From an uncultured Paracoccaceae bacterium (lineage in GTDB: Bacteria; Pseudomonadota; Alphaproteobacteria; Rhodobacterales; Rhodobacteraceae), in NCBI GenBank assembly GCA_938005545.1, contig CALKXV010000002.1:1-64000 (forward strand): a DNA stretch of 64,000 bases. Reading direction: 5' to 3'. A program made the translations under genes and the position numbers. The notes below the pieces were generated by a model that did not search any database, had not been told where the DNA came from, and was given only the letters and a program-made list of their open reading frames with translations. Positions 52,290 to 61,884 of this stretch are shown one piece after another. Numbering within the stretch: position 1 is the stretch's first letter; each line of letters begins with the position of its first letter.

Positions 52290-52711
52290 GCTGACCCTCC
52301 ACTGAGCAAGACATAGAGCATAGACGGGAATGCAGCGCTCTCAACCCGACGCACCAGTCTAATTCGTTCGCCGGCGATCACGATTTCTTTCTGGTCTGGC
52401 AATCGCGCGGTCTCTGATGTGTTCAGATCAACGGCCATTTGGAGCAATGCCGGGCGAGTGGGTTGGCGAAGAATGCCGAGGCCGCGCGCTTCGATCTGGT
52501 TTTGCAGAACGGGTGGTGCCGACATGATCAGACCTTGGTTTTTACGGGCCAGGCAGACCTGATCGTCGGCGACCAGGTCGGCACCAAGCGCTATGAGCGA
52601 CAGCGCCAGTGTGGACTTTCCAGCACCCGATTTTCCCATAATCAAAAGGCCCGTCGCGCCCACAGCCACAGCAGATGCATGAATACATTCAGAGGTTTCC
52701 GCGGCGGCCAC
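52286..52711 (-). CDS. hprK: HPr kinase/phosphorylase, short alphaproteobacterial form
   Basis: A 141-aa catalytic-core HprK lacking the N-terminal domain of the Firmicutes enzyme, as is usual in alphaproteobacteria. The Walker A motif is LIMGKSGAGKSTLALSL, followed by GADLVADDQV, which carries the catalytic acidic residues. It should phosphorylate Ser49 of the HPr encoded two genes downstream. The GTG start at 52711 lies 12 bp after the chvG stop, placing a PTS switch directly behind an envelope-stress kinase. Confidence 0.91.
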   Translation of the reverse strand: MAAAETSECIHASAVAVGATGLLIMGKSGAGKSTLALSLIALGADLVADDQVCLARKNQGLIMSAPPVLQNQIEARGLGILRQPTRPALLQMAVDLNTSETARLPDQKEIVIAGERIRLVRRVESAAFPSMLYVLLSGGSA

Positions 52712-52723
52712 GGACGCGCTGAC

Positions 52724-54424
52724 CTATACGGGAAGGCCGACGACAAATCGCGCGCCCAATGGCTCGGATGTGACATCGGCGTCGGTCGGCCGGATGTTTT
52801 CGGCCCAGATTACACCCCCATGGGCTTCGACAATCTGCTTTGAGATCGCAAGGCCAAGGCCCGAGTTATTGCCGAAGTGATCGACGGGGCGTTCGGTGTA
52901 AAACCGATTAAAGATTTTCGTCAACGCCTGCTCCGGGATGCCTGGCCCGGTGTCTTCGACAACGACCAACACACGATTTTCGCGTTTGCGGACCCAAACG
53001 CGAATCGCATCACCGTCATCGCAAAACGAAATCGCATTCGTAATGAGGTTCACAAAAACCTGCGCCAGCCGAGACTCCAAACCTTCGATGACGATGGCAT
53101 CAGACGGCACATCCGTGATGAATTCGACGCCTTTCTCGCGGGCTTCGTTTCCCAGATAGTCGCCAAGGTTGCCGATCATCTTCAGCAAATCGAAGGGCGC
53201 TTCGTCTTCCTTGACCAACTCGCTGTCAAGTCGTGAGGCGTTTGAGATATCGCTGACAAGCCGGTCCAGACGTCGGGTATCATGTTCGACAACATCAAGA
53301 AGCTTGTTCTTTTGGTCTTCACGATGGGCAAGTCGCAGCGACGACACAGCCGACCGGAGCGATGCCAGTGGGTTTTTGATTTCATGTGCAACATCTGCTG
53401 CGAACTGTTCATTGGCATCTATACGGTCGTAAAGTGCTGTGACCATGCCACGAAGAGCGCTCGACAATCGTCCAATTTCGTCTGGGCGCGCCGTCAGGTC
53501 AGGAATACGGACTCGAGCCGGGCTGAATTTTCGCGCGTTCTTGTCACGCCCGATTTCTGCGGCAGCGGCCAAATCCGACAAGGGGTTCGCAATCGTCGAG
53601 GCCAGAACGAGGCTGAGAACCACTGACACGAGTATGGCAATTACAAACATTTGCAGGATTTGTTCCCGTTCGGCAGCGACGAGACCATCGATTTCGCCGG
53701 CAGCGCTTGCAATGGCCACGGCGCCAGTCTTGACGTCGCCCGACATGATCGGGGTTGCGACAGTGAATATCGTATTGCCGAATAAATCAGTCGAGGATCT
53801 TACTTCGGTACCATTCTTTAAGGCATCCTCAACAAGGGTTTTCACCAATGCCGCATTGTCGGTGTCGGCTTTGGGGCGTGCGGTGTCTTGTCCGAATATC
53901 CACGCCATGCCACCCCAGATCCGGCCCAACGTGTCGGTCAGGATGGTCGAGCGCTCGCGGGCAACAAGCACATCGGCTGCTGAAGGCCGCACCGGTGCTT
54001 CAAGCGAACCCGTTAATTCACCTGACGCATCAAAAACAAACACCGATGCACCAGACGGCAGCGGCAATGTGTTCAGAAGTTCGCCGGGATCGCCTGCGAT
54101 TTCCGCGTTGTTCCGTGCGCTTAGAAAACCGGCGACCAATTCTGCTTCGCTGACGATTGCGCGTTCGCGCTGTAGCACCAAACTTTCACGAAACGGGGTC
54201 AGAAACAGCACTCCGGCCACAAGGACCAGAAGTGCCAGCAGGTTGAAAGTGATGATTTTCCGCGCCAACGGAGAGCGGTTCATGGCAATGACACCACGAC
54301 CGTCCCGTTTCGCGCGCGCTTCGCTTTCAGCCGCCGCGTCGGCACCAATCCAGTCCTCGCCAAGGACCACATCGGCCTGACGTACTGGTTTGCTGCCGTC
54401 CATGTTGGCCCCCGCCGCAGTCAT
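52724..54424 (-). CDS. chvG: sensor histidine kinase ChvG
   Basis: A 566-aa two-component sensor. A cytoplasmic leader of about 55 residues precedes TM1 (about 56-77), a periplasmic sensor loop (80-258), TM2 (about 259-279), a HAMP linker and the HisKA domain with His347 in FAADVAHEIKNPLAS. The ATPase domain shows NLITNAISFC, VEDTGPGIPE and GLGLAISKQIVEAHGG. ChvG orthologues sense acid or envelope stress and control exopolysaccharide, motility and carbon genes. It starts directly after the chvI stop. Confidence 0.94.
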   Translation of the reverse strand: MTAAGANMDGSKPVRQADVVLGEDWIGADAAAESEARAKRDGRGVIAMNRSPLARKIITFNLLALLVLVAGVLFLTPFRESLVLQRERAIVSEAELVAGFLSARNNAEIAGDPGELLNTLPLPSGASVFVFDASGELTGSLEAPVRPSAADVLVARERSTILTDTLGRIWGGMAWIFGQDTARPKADTDNAALVKTLVEDALKNGTEVRSSTDLFGNTIFTVATPIMSGDVKTGAVAIASAAGEIDGLVAAEREQILQMFVIAILVSVVLSLVLASTIANPLSDLAAAAEIGRDKNARKFSPARVRIPDLTARPDEIGRLSSALRGMVTALYDRIDANEQFAADVAHEIKNPLASLRSAVSSLRLAHREDQKNKLLDVVEHDTRRLDRLVSDISNASRLDSELVKEDEAPFDLLKMIGNLGDYLGNEAREKGVEFITDVPSDAIVIEGLESRLAQVFVNLITNAISFCDDGDAIRVWVRKRENRVLVVVEDTGPGIPEQALTKIFNRFYTERPVDHFGNNSGLGLAISKQIVEAHGGVIWAENIRPTDADVTSEPLGARFVVGLPV

Positions 54425-55129
54425 CTATTCTTCGTTGTATCGGTACCCGATGCCATAAAGCGTCTCGATGGCCGAGAATTCATCATCAACCATCCGCATC
54501 TTCTTGCGCAGGCGTTTGATGTGGCTGTCGATAGTACGGTCATCAACATAGACCTGATCATCGTAGGCGACATCCATCAACTGATCGCGGCTTTTCACAA
54601 AACCAGGACGTTGTGCCAAAGCTTGAAGAAGCAGGAATTCCGTGACCGTCAGCGAGACTTCACGGTTTTTCCATGTGACCGAGTGACGAAGCGGATCCAT
54701 TCGCAGTTCGCCGCGTGTCATCACCTGAGCGGTGTCAATTTCCACACCTTCACCGTCGCCTGCAATTACTTCTTGGCGGCGCAGCAAAGCGCGAATGCGC
54801 TCGACCAGCAAACGTTGTGAGAAGGGTTTTTTGACATAGTCGTCGGCCCCCATGCGAAGCCCTAGTACTTCGTCAATCTCATCGTCTTTAGACGTGAGAA
54901 AGATCACCGGCATCGACGTCTTCTGACGTACCCGCTGGAGCAAATCCATGCCGTCCATACGCGGCATCTTGATGTCAAAAACAGCCATGTCCGGCAGCTT
55001 TTTGTTGAAAGCATCGAGGGCGGCTTGCCCGTCGTTATATGTCTCGACTTCGAAACCTTCCGCCTCAAGTGTCATAGACACGGACGTCAGAATATTCCGA
55101 TCGTCATCGACCAGTGCGATCCTGGACAT
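54425..55129 (-). CDS. chvI: response regulator ChvI
   Basis: A 234-aa OmpR-family regulator: receiver domain with phospho-acceptor Asp52 in [11 protein letters not shown], Lys in FLTSKDDE, and a winged-helix DNA-binding domain (about 130-232) with [16 protein letters not shown] as recognition helix. It pairs with ChvG encoded immediately downstream. AAAGGAA precedes the ATG at 55129. It is divergent from pckA across a 367-bp spacer containing repeats, so it may regulate that promoter, although the repeat sequence does not by itself prove this. Confidence 0.95.
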   Translation of the reverse strand: MSRIALVDDDRNILTSVSMTLEAEGFEVETYNDGQAALDAFNKKLPDMAVFDIKMPRMDGMDLLQRVRQKTSMPVIFLTSKDDEIDEVLGLRMGADDYVKKPFSQRLLVERIRALLRRQEVIAGDGEGVEIDTAQVMTRGELRMDPLRHSVTWKNREVSLTVTEFLLLQALAQRPGFVKSRDQLMDVAYDDQVYVDDRTIDSHIKRLRKKMRMVDDEFSAIETLYGIGYRYNEE

Positions 55130-55496
55130 TGGTTATTCCTTTTACTGCTCTTAAACGCCTTATTAATGGCGCATTGTACGATGTCTTTTTCGGGGCATAA
55201 TCATGTCTGCCTTTGGGTAATTCAACAATAATCGGCGAATCACGCCATTCGCCATGCAATGAGAACGGTATTTTTGTTTCGGAATGGCTAATTTGCCGCA
55301 GTTTTCGGGATATGGCCCTCATTTCGCGGATTTGGTGGCGCTAACGTCGTCAATGGTTGCGCTAACCTAAAAAAATCAAGGGCTTGGTGGCGCTAACTGT
55401 GCGCATCCGTCCTGTTAAGTGGTGTAAGACATATCCTGTAGATTAACGGTATCGGCCCCAATCGGGCTAAAATTAATTGTCAGGAGCACGTGCGCA
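55130..55496. other. chvI-pckA intergenic region
   Basis: This 367-bp divergent spacer holds no convincing coding frame. It contains three copies of a GGTKGCGCTAAC repeat (55334-55397), a CAGGAG ribosome binding site for pckA at 55481-55486, and AT-rich patches. Promoters for both operons must lie here or nearby. Confidence 0.7.
55334..55397 (+). promoter_or_regulatory. three phased GGTKGCGCTAAC repeats upstream of pckA
   Basis: GGTGGCGCTAAC at 55334-55345, GGTTGCGCTAAC at 55355-55366 and GGTGGCGCTAAC at 55386-55397 are direct repeats. Their start-to-start distances of 21 and 31 bp equal two and three DNA turns, so bound proteins would sit on one face. Each copy has an imperfect palindrome around GCGC, as in LacI-family operators. 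The nearest copy ends 99 bp before the pckA start. Confidence 0.65.
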
Positions 55497-57101
55497 ATGA
55501 GCCAAGGTCGGGTCAATCCCCAGAAAACACTCGAAAACCAGGGCATCACAGGACTTAGAGATGTTCATTACAACTTGATGGAACCAGATCTGATCCAACA
55601 GTCGCTTTGCCGTGGCGAAGCAGCGTTGGGAATAGGTGGTGCCCTTTTGGTTGAAACAGGCAAGTTTACGGGCCGATCCCCCAACGACAAACACATTGTA
55701 AAGTCACCTTCGGTCGACGCTCACATTTGGTGGGACAACAATCGCGCCATGTCGTCTGAGGGTTTCGATCAGCTGTATGAAGACATGCTGGCGCATATGA
55801 AGGACCGCGATTACTTCGTGCAAGACCTCTTTGCTGGTGCCGACAGCGCCCATCGTCTGGACGTGCGTCTGGTCACTGAACTGGCTTGGCATTCCTTGTT
55901 TATCCGGCACATGTTGCGCCGACCTGAGCGTGATGAGCTGGACAACTTCGCACCCGAGTTCACGATCATCAATTTGCCAACGTTCAAGGCCGATCCCGAA
56001 CGTCATAACTGCCGGTCCGACACTGTGATCGCCATGAACTTCGACAAAAAGCTGATCCTGATCGGCGGCACGGAATATGCCGGTGAGAACAAGAAATCCG
56101 TCTTTACGCTGTTGAACTATTTGTTGCCGGAAAAAGGCGTGATGCCAATGCATTGTTCGGCCAACCATGCGGCGCGCAACCCTGTGGATTCAGCCGTTTT
56201 CTTTGGGCTTTCGGGCACAGGCAAAACAACGCTTTCCGCAGATCCCAACCGGGTTCTGATCGGCGATGACGAACATGGCTGGTCGAACCGGGGCATCTTC
56301 AATTTCGAAGGCGGTTGCTATGCCAAAACGATTAACCTGTCGCGCGAAGCCGAGCCGGAGATTTATGACACAACGTCCAAATTCGGCACCGTCATCGAAA
56401 ACATGGTGTTTGATCCTGAAACCAAGGAACTGGACTTTGATGACGACAGCCTGACTGCGAACATGCGGTGCGCCTATCCAATGCACTATATTTCCAACGC
56501 ATCTGAAAGCGCGCTTGGCGGGCATCCGAAAAACATCATCATGCTGACCTGCGATGCCTTTGGCGTTCTGCCGCCGATTGCGCGTTTGACCCCGGCGCAG
56601 GCGATGTACCATTTCTTATCAGGTTTCACCGCCAAGGTTGCCGGAACCGAGCGCGGCGTGACCGAGCCTCAGCCAACCTTTTCGACCTGTTTTGGCGCGC
56701 CGTTTATGCCCCGTCGTCCGGAAGCTTATGGCGCGCTTTTGCGGGATAAAATTGCCAAACATGGTACGACATGCTGGCTGGTGAACACCGGCTGGACCGG
56801 GGGGGCTTATGGCACCGGAAGCCGTATGCCGATCAAAGCGACACGCGCTTTGCTGACTGCTGCATTGGATGGATCGTTAGAAGACGCGCCGTTCCGAAAG
56901 GATACAAATTTCGGCTTCGAAGTTCCCGTCAGCGTCAAGGCGAGCGCCGTGCCGGACATCTTGCTTGACCCACGCCGGACTTGGGATGACGGTTCTGCAT
57001 ATGACACCCAAGCCAAGAAGCTGGTCGATATGTTTGCGCAAAACTTCGAACAGTATGAGGCGCACATCGATGACGATGTAAAAGCCGTCGCAATCGGGTA
57101 A
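55497..57101 (+). CDS. pckA: phosphoenolpyruvate carboxykinase (ATP)
   Basis: Gluconeogenic enzyme, 534 aa, converting oxaloacetate and ATP to phosphoenolpyruvate, ADP and CO2. The kinase-1a P-loop is [15 protein letters not shown], followed by kinase-2 [16 protein letters not shown] and the [14 protein letters not shown]-like segment ([17 protein letters not shown]). It is essential for growth on C4 acids and acetyl-CoA-derived carbon. The ATG at 55497 follows CAGGAG by ten bases. It is divergent from chvI, the standard alphaproteobacterial arrangement, and ends in a hairpin terminator. Confidence 0.97.
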   Translation: MSQGRVNPQKTLENQGITGLRDVHYNLMEPDLIQQSLCRGEAALGIGGALLVETGKFTGRSPNDKHIVKSPSVDAHIWWDNNRAMSSEGFDQLYEDMLAHMKDRDYFVQDLFAGADSAHRLDVRLVTELAWHSLFIRHMLRRPERDELDNFAPEFTIINLPTFKADPERHNCRSDTVIAMNFDKKLILIGGTEYAGENKKSVFTLLNYLLPEKGVMPMHCSANHAARNPVDSAVFFGLSGTGKTTLSADPNRVLIGDDEHGWSNRGIFNFEGGCYAKTINLSREAEPEIYDTTSKFGTVIENMVFDPETKELDFDDDSLTANMRCAYPMHYISNASESALGGHPKNIIMLTCDAFGVLPPIARLTPAQAMYHFLSGFTAKVAGTERGVTEPQPTFSTCFGAPFMPRRPEAYGALLRDKIAKHGTTCWLVNTGWTGGAYGTGSRMPIKATRALLTAALDGSLEDAPFRKDTNFGFEVPVSVKASAVPDILLDPRRTWDDGSAYDTQAKKLVDMFAQNFEQYEAHIDDDVKAVAIG

Positions 57102-57123
57102 ACTCCCTTGTTTAGTGACGAAA

Positions 57124-57150
57124 GACCGCGTTTTGTTTGCGCGGCCTTTT
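57124..57150. terminator. hairpin after pckA
   Basis: GACCGCG (57124-57130) pairs with CGCGGCC (57140-57146) around a T-rich loop, with one mismatch, and TTTT follows at 57147-57150. It lies in the 50-bp spacer between convergent pckA and the TauE/SafE gene. Confidence 0.65.
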
Positions 57151-57151
57151 C

Positions 57152-57922
57152 CTATCCGAACAACCCGCGTCGGATGAGGTTTAGGCCAGCCAACGCCAGA
57201 ACAACCAAAACCACCAAACGGAACCGATCCTGATCCAACTGGTCCTGTATCACGAAGCCAAATGCCATTCCCAAAAGCGCGGGCGGGATCAAGACCAACG
57301 ACAGACCCAGGCCCGGCCCGCTTAGAACTCCAGACTGCAAATGTGCCAACGTCAACATCACGGCGCCTGAGGCGTAAACTACACCCTGTACGCGAACATG
57401 CTCCATCTTCGGCGTGCCGAGCGCCGTTAGATACAACACCGTTGGTGGGCCCCAAGTGCCTGTTAATCCGCCAAGAACCCCTGCCAAAGTGCCGACGCCA
57501 AGTTCTGTGCCGGTTTTGTTGGACGTCGATATCTGTGGTCGCCAACCGGCGAGTTGCAAAGATGAAAATAGAGTCACGGTCAGGCCGAGTATTAGAAACA
57601 GTAAATTGCCTGGAATTCTCAAGACCAGTTGAGAGCTTATTGCGATGAATATCAACACCATAGCCATGTACCGCCAATGGATCCGCGCAGAGTCTAATGC
57701 AGCCCGTCCGCCCTGACGAAACGCCTGCCAAAGGTTTGAGACCAAAGCCGGAAGAACCATTCCGGCAAGCGTCAATTCCGGCGACAAAAAGGACCCGAGT
57801 CCCGATACCAGGATCATCGGCAGAGCAAACCCTGTCATGCCTTTGACAACACCCGCCGCGAAGCCAAGTGTCAGTGCAGCAGCCAAGACAATGGTTCCGA
57901 GTGTGGTAAGGTCTATGAACAT
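57152..57922 (-). CDS. TauE/SafE-family membrane permease (second copy)
   Basis: A 256-aa membrane protein with about eight hydrophobic segments. The first repeat carries GFAAGVVKGMTGFALPMILV and the second GVLGGLTGTWGPPTVLYL, the paired glycine-rich signatures of TauE/SafE. Members export sulfite, sulfonates or related anions; no sulfur genes are nearby to choose among them. The open frame runs to 58069, but the ATG at 57922 gives the family-typical N-terminus. It is convergent with pckA and divergent from mcd. Confidence 0.87.
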   Translation of the reverse strand: MFIDLTTLGTIVLAAALTLGFAAGVVKGMTGFALPMILVSGLGSFLSPELTLAGMVLPALVSNLWQAFRQGGRAALDSARIHWRYMAMVLIFIAISSQLVLRIPGNLLFLILGLTVTLFSSLQLAGWRPQISTSNKTGTELGVGTLAGVLGGLTGTWGPPTVLYLTALGTPKMEHVRVQGVVYASGAVMLTLAHLQSGVLSGPGLGLSLVLIPPALLGMAFGFVIQDQLDQDRFRLVVLVVLALAGLNLIRRGLFG

Positions 57923-58068
57923 AACGCTTGGTATCGTTTGAGGTTTGACGGCGAAAGCAAAAATGCCTGCGACACATTCGTTCAATTCGTACTGAGCAAA
58001 CGAAACCATCTTGCGCTGCAACTGCACAATCAGATAACCTTCGCAGGTGCAGAATAACGAGGATTCCA

Positions 58069-59757
58069 ATGGCCCATGATGGCAATGTCACAACGACTGA
58101 AACACCTGTTCTAAAAAACCTTTTGGCGGTGACAGAAACGGCTGTTCCTCAGGCGGAGGCTTTGCTTCAACGAGCAAAAGACGTTGTGCGATCGCTGGTT
58201 TGCGACAAAGCGACAGGCAAGATCGATGCCGCGCTTTTGGAGAGCGAGCAGACCGCCGTTCACGGGTTGGCGTGGGTCGCAACCTATGTGGAAGCTTTGC
58301 GTCAAATGCAGGGTTGGGCGGAACGGTTGCACGCTGAAGGGCGCTTTGGCGAGGTGGAACAACTGCTGCACCAGATCGCTTTTGGTGAATACCTTTGGCA
58401 GCTTTACGGCGGTATCCCGATGAGCCAAGGCGAGATCGTCAGACCGCAAGACTTGGGTTTAAGCCAAGATGATCAACGCACGATGATGTCGTCTGAAGTT
58501 ATGTCTTTGACACAAAAAGGAAATACCCAAGCCGCGCGGATGCGTTTGGTCGAATTGATGCGCGAGCGGACCGCTGAAGTTACCTTTGGGGTAACCGGTC
58601 TGGACGACGAACTGGAAATGATACGCGAACAGTTTCGCCGTTTTTCAAAAGAGCGCGTCGAGCCTCACGCTCACAACTGGCATCTGAACGACGAATTAAT
58701 TCCGATGGAGATCATCGACGAGTTGGCCGAAATGGGTGTTTTTGGGCTGACAATTCCGGAAGAGCACGGCGGTTTGGGGTTGTCGAAAGCCTCAATGGTC
58801 GTGGTGTCGGAAGAATTGTCGCGCGGTTACATTGGCGTTGGCTCGCTTGGGACCCGGTCGGAGATTGCCGCAGAACTGATCCTTTGCGGTGGGACAGACG
58901 CACAAAAAGCCAAATGGTTACCGGGACTTGCTTCGGGAAAGATATTACCGACGGCAGTGTTCACCGAGCCGAACACCGGATCCGATTTGGGCGCGTTGCG
59001 AACTAAGGCGGTTAAGGACGGCGACGATTGGGTCATCTCAGGCAACAAAACCTGGATCACCCACGCGGCGCGCACCCACGTGATGACGGTGCTGGCAAGG
59101 TCCGTTTCACAGACAGCCAATTACAAAGGACTGTCGATGTTTCTGGCCGAAAAGACACCGGGGACAGATGCGCAACCTTTTGTTGATAAAGGGCTTTCCG
59201 GTGGCGAGATCGAGGTTTTAGGCTATCGCGGCATGAAGGAATACACCGTCAACTTCGACGATTTCAAAGTGAAGGGCGAGAACCTGCTTGGCGGCGAAGA
59301 AGGTCAGGGTTTCAAGCAATTGATGCAGACGTTTGAGAGTGCCCGGATACAGACGGCAGCTCGCGCAATAGGTGTTGCGCAGTCGGCTTTGGATGTTGGC
59401 TTGCAATACGCCGAGGATCGCAAGCAATTTGGTAAGCCATTGATTTCATTTCCTCGTGTTGCGTCAAAACTGGCGATGATGGCCGTTGAAATCATGGTCG
59501 CGCGGCAACTTACGTATTTCTCGGCGCGCGAAAAGGACGAGGATCGGCGTTGTGATCTGGAAGCAGGTATGGCGAAACTGTTGGGTGCTCGGGTGGCATG
59601 GGCGGCGGCGGATAATGCGTTGCAGATCCATGGCGGTAACGGATTTGCCTTGGAATATGGAATTTCGCGTATTCTTTGCGATGCTCGGATCCTGAATATC
59701 TTCGAGGGAGCCGCGGAAATTCAGGCGCAAGTGATCGCGCGGCGTCTTCTGGCATAG
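58069..59757 (+). CDS. mcd: (2S)-methylsuccinyl-CoA dehydrogenase
   Basis: FAD-dependent acyl-CoA dehydrogenase of the ethylmalonyl-CoA pathway, which converts (2S)-methylsuccinyl-CoA to mesaconyl-CoA during acetyl-CoA assimilation. At 562 aa it is much longer than ordinary acyl-CoA dehydrogenases: about 170 N-terminal residues (HGLAWVATYVEALRQMQGWA, IAFGEYLWQLYGGIPMSQ) precede the catalytic fold, as is characteristic of Mcd. The core has TEPNTGSDLGALRTKA, the flavin-contacting TWITHAA and the C-terminal IHGGNGFALEYGISRIL. ACGAGGA precedes the ATG. It should feed electrons to EtfAB. No other pathway genes are in the window; a general acyl-CoA dehydrogenase is the alternative. Confidence 0.85.
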   Translation: MAHDGNVTTTETPVLKNLLAVTETAVPQAEALLQRAKDVVRSLVCDKATGKIDAALLESEQTAVHGLAWVATYVEALRQMQGWAERLHAEGRFGEVEQLLHQIAFGEYLWQLYGGIPMSQGEIVRPQDLGLSQDDQRTMMSSEVMSLTQKGNTQAARMRLVELMRERTAEVTFGVTGLDDELEMIREQFRRFSKERVEPHAHNWHLNDELIPMEIIDELAEMGVFGLTIPEEHGGLGLSKASMVVVSEELSRGYIGVGSLGTRSEIAAELILCGGTDAQKAKWLPGLASGKILPTAVFTEPNTGSDLGALRTKAVKDGDDWVISGNKTWITHAARTHVMTVLARSVSQTANYKGLSMFLAEKTPGTDAQPFVDKGLSGGEIEVLGYRGMKEYTVNFDDFKVKGENLLGGEEGQGFKQLMQTFESARIQTAARAIGVAQSALDVGLQYAEDRKQFGKPLISFPRVASKLAMMAVEIMVARQLTYFSAREKDEDRRCDLEAGMAKLLGARVAWAAADNALQIHGGNGFALEYGISRILCDARILNIFEGAAEIQAQVIARRLLA

Positions 59758-59782
59758 CAATGCTTCGTTAACCCCACCGTTC

Positions 59783-59828
59783 TTCCGTTTTGTACGGGCC
59801 TGTCGGGCCACAATTTCCGTTTTGTACG
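59783..59828. repeat. 14-bp direct repeat upstream of the META-domain gene
   Basis: TTCCGTTTTGTACG occurs exactly at 59783-59796 and again at 59815-59828, 32 bp apart (three helical turns), with GGCC-TGTCG-GGCC between them. The pair lies in the 135-bp spacer between mcd and the lipoprotein gene. It may be a regulator binding site for that gene; no promoter can be fixed. Confidence 0.55.
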
Positions 59829-59892
59829 TTTTTGCGCGCGCTACAATTAACAGGATGTTGATGGCAGCGGTCGCATTCGGCAGAGTAACACC

Positions 59893-60279
59893 ATGATCCG
59901 ATTTTCGCTTCTTGCTTTGTCGCTGCCGTTTCTTGGTTGCACGGATGAAACTGTGTCCGGCTATGCAGATCCGGCGGCGACCTATCGTTTGGTCGAAATT
60001 GCCGGATTGGAATTCACGGCTCGTGCAACGATTACGTTTCCCAATGAAGGTCAAATTGCTGGTGAGGCGCCTTGCAACAGATGGGCTGCGACGCAGTCGG
60101 TGCCCTATCCGTGGTTCGAAGTTGGCCCGATCATGGCGACCAAACGGGCCTGCTTGGATTTGAAATCCGAAACTGAGTTTCTCACAACTCTCGCCGAGAT
60201 GACTTTGGTTGAGGTGCAAGGACCAGTTTTAATCTTGTCTGACGATGATGGCCGCGAAATGGTTTTTGAAGCCGAATAG
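59893..60279 (+). CDS. META-domain (HslJ-like) lipoprotein
   Basis: A 128-aa small envelope protein. The N-terminus MIRFSLLALSLPFLGC is a lipoprotein signal with the acylated Cys at residue 16. The rest is one META domain: YRLVEIAGLEFTARATITFP, then GEAPCNRWAA and MATKRACLD, with the usual pair of cysteines likely in a disulfide. Related HslJ affects heat resistance and novobiocin tolerance in E. coli; the biochemical role is unknown. It is convergent with recO. Confidence 0.85.
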   Translation: MIRFSLLALSLPFLGCTDETVSGYADPAATYRLVEIAGLEFTARATITFPNEGQIAGEAPCNRWAATQSVPYPWFEVGPIMATKRACLDLKSETEFLTTLAEMTLVEVQGPVLILSDDDGREMVFEAE

Positions 60280-60310
60280 GATCATGTTTCGGAATTCGTG
60301 AAGTGCAACA

Positions 60311-61048
60311 TTAGTCAATCTTTCCACGCTTTTGAATAAGCATATCGATGAGACGATCACGTGCTGGCGGCAAGGGCTTGTTGCCCAAGGAGGTCGCGAG
60401 CCCGGTTTTGAGGAAATGCCCGGTGGTGCGCAGCCCTTCGGTGATATCTGTTGGCGTTCCGTCACCGCCGCCGACAAGGGCAGGCGTTAAGGGCAGCAGC
60501 TTGGTTTTCCACTTTCCTGCCGCCGCGCCAGACACAGCCCGGCCAGATTTCGGAGAAACGTAAATCAGGTTTTCGGTTTGGCCGGTAACGGCACAGGCTG
60601 ACAGATCCAACCCGAAGCCAAGGTCTTCCAGCAGCGACATTTCCCAGCGCAGGTATGCCATTGGCCAATACGGACTTGAGGTGAGCATATTGAGAACGGT
60701 GAGTGTTCCGTCATACAGGTTTGGGTGCGCCTCGCGTTCGGGGAGCGCGAAACACAGGAGCGACGTCAGAGCGTTCAAACCTGCGAGCGTTACCCGGTCG
60801 GCCATAAGCAGTGCGGCTCGGGATTGAACGGGTTCGACGGTGTAGGTGCCCAAGTGGTCTTCGAGCCGGGCGCGCCATGTAACGTCGATTTGGTTGCCGG
60901 GTTCTAAGATGGGTGTCATGCGGCGGCTTGTGCCACCACGTACAATTCCAGCGTGACGGCCATGATCCCGCGTGAAAACTTCGATGATGGCCGCATTCTC
61001 GCCGTGGCGACGGCGTGCCAGAAGGATACCGTTTTCGCGCCAATCCAT
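60311..61048 (-). CDS. recO: DNA repair protein RecO
   Basis: A 245-aa recombination mediator that anneals strands and, with RecR and RecF, loads RecA on SSB-coated gaps. It begins [20 protein letters not shown] with the N-terminal OB fold (1-80). The helical C-terminal domain carries [24 protein letters not shown]; the four zinc cysteines of some RecO proteins are reduced here. The start codon shares a base with the stop of the DUF2161 gene, so they are coupled. In alphaproteobacteria recO more often follows era. Confidence 0.93.
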   Translation of the reverse strand: MDWRENGILLARRRHGENAAIIEVFTRDHGRHAGIVRGGTSRRMTPILEPGNQIDVTWRARLEDHLGTYTVEPVQSRAALLMADRVTLAGLNALTSLLCFALPEREAHPNLYDGTLTVLNMLTSSPYWPMAYLRWEMSLLEDLGFGLDLSACAVTGQTENLIYVSPKSGRAVSGAAAGKWKTKLLPLTPALVGGGDGTPTDITEGLRTTGHFLKTGLATSLGNKPLPPARDRLIDMLIQKRGKID

Positions 61049-61695
61049 CAGGTGTCCGTCACGGCAGCGCGGCCTTTTGGCGTGACATCGTAAATTCCCT
61101 TTTCGACGCGCGTGAACCAGCCGTAGTGGTTGATCGCCATCATCTGCGTTGCCTTTTCAACGCCGGTTTCTTTTGCAACATGTGCGCCTTTGGAGGGACC
61201 GGTTGCCGCCAGATGTTTGGCGCACCGGATCGCGTCTTGGCGATAGGCGGTGACGATACCGCCACGTGTGCCGCCTTGGTTCGGATCACCATCGCGCCGG
61301 GCAAATTCGCGCAAAAGTCGGGTTTTTCGCCAGGCTGTTCGGCGCGGTTGGTAGGGTGCAGGATCAACGTGCGGTTCGATGAGACCATCCTTTAGGCGGA
61401 CGGTCAAAAGACCCAGACCAAGCCGTCGGCAAAGAATTTTCATAGACTTCAGCGAGGCGGCAAACCCTTTTCCCTTGCCACGTGGAACGGCGATGTAAAC
61501 GGCGTCGGTGATCTTTTGCCGTTCGATCCCCTGATGGATGAGCGCAAGCGAGAAAGTGGTTTTGAGTTCGACAATGACGGGATCTTCGCCTGTACGGCAA
61601 GCAACCACGTCGGCAGAGGCCACTTCGGCTTTTACCTCGTAGGTCTGACTTTCAAGAAAGGCTTTCACGGGGGCGTAGAGTTCTGTCTCTCGCAT
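61048..61695 (-). CDS. DUF2161 domain putative nuclease-fold protein
   Basis: A 215-aa protein of the DUF2161 family, whose members are predicted PD-(D/E)XK-type phosphodiesterases. The nuclease-like core is seen as [19 protein letters not shown] followed by [17 protein letters not shown], where the Asp, Glu and Lys match the catalytic pattern. A winged-helix-like C-terminal part ([21 protein letters not shown]) follows. The ATG at 61695 ([11 protein letters not shown]) fits the family; the upstream frame to 61821 does not. Coupling to recO suggests a DNA-repair context, but no activity is proven. Confidence 0.82.
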   Translation of the reverse strand: MRETELYAPVKAFLESQTYEVKAEVASADVVACRTGEDPVIVELKTTFSLALIHQGIERQKITDAVYIAVPRGKGKGFAASLKSMKILCRRLGLGLLTVRLKDGLIEPHVDPAPYQPRRTAWRKTRLLREFARRDGDPNQGGTRGGIVTAYRQDAIRCAKHLAATGPSKGAHVAKETGVEKATQMMAINHYGWFTRVEKGIYDVTPKGRAAVTDT

Positions 61696-61884
61696 GATGT
61701 TCTCTGGCTGATCGGGGTCAGGATGCCGGAAGGTTGAGCAGGCTTCAAGGCGAACCCTGATTTGCTCTCCGATGCACATCAAATTCCAAAATTGGCTATG
61801 TAGTTTTACCAATTCGGTCATTATAAGTTTTGAAGTGTTCAGCTAGATTTGTGCCCAAACAGGCTTCTGCATCAGGAGATCACT

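Noticed and set aside
56877-58091. Large minus-strand frame of about 400 codons across the end of pckA and the TauE/SafE gene
   Set aside because: It is antisense to pckA and out of frame with the permease; its composition is rich in Cys and Arg, with no domain.
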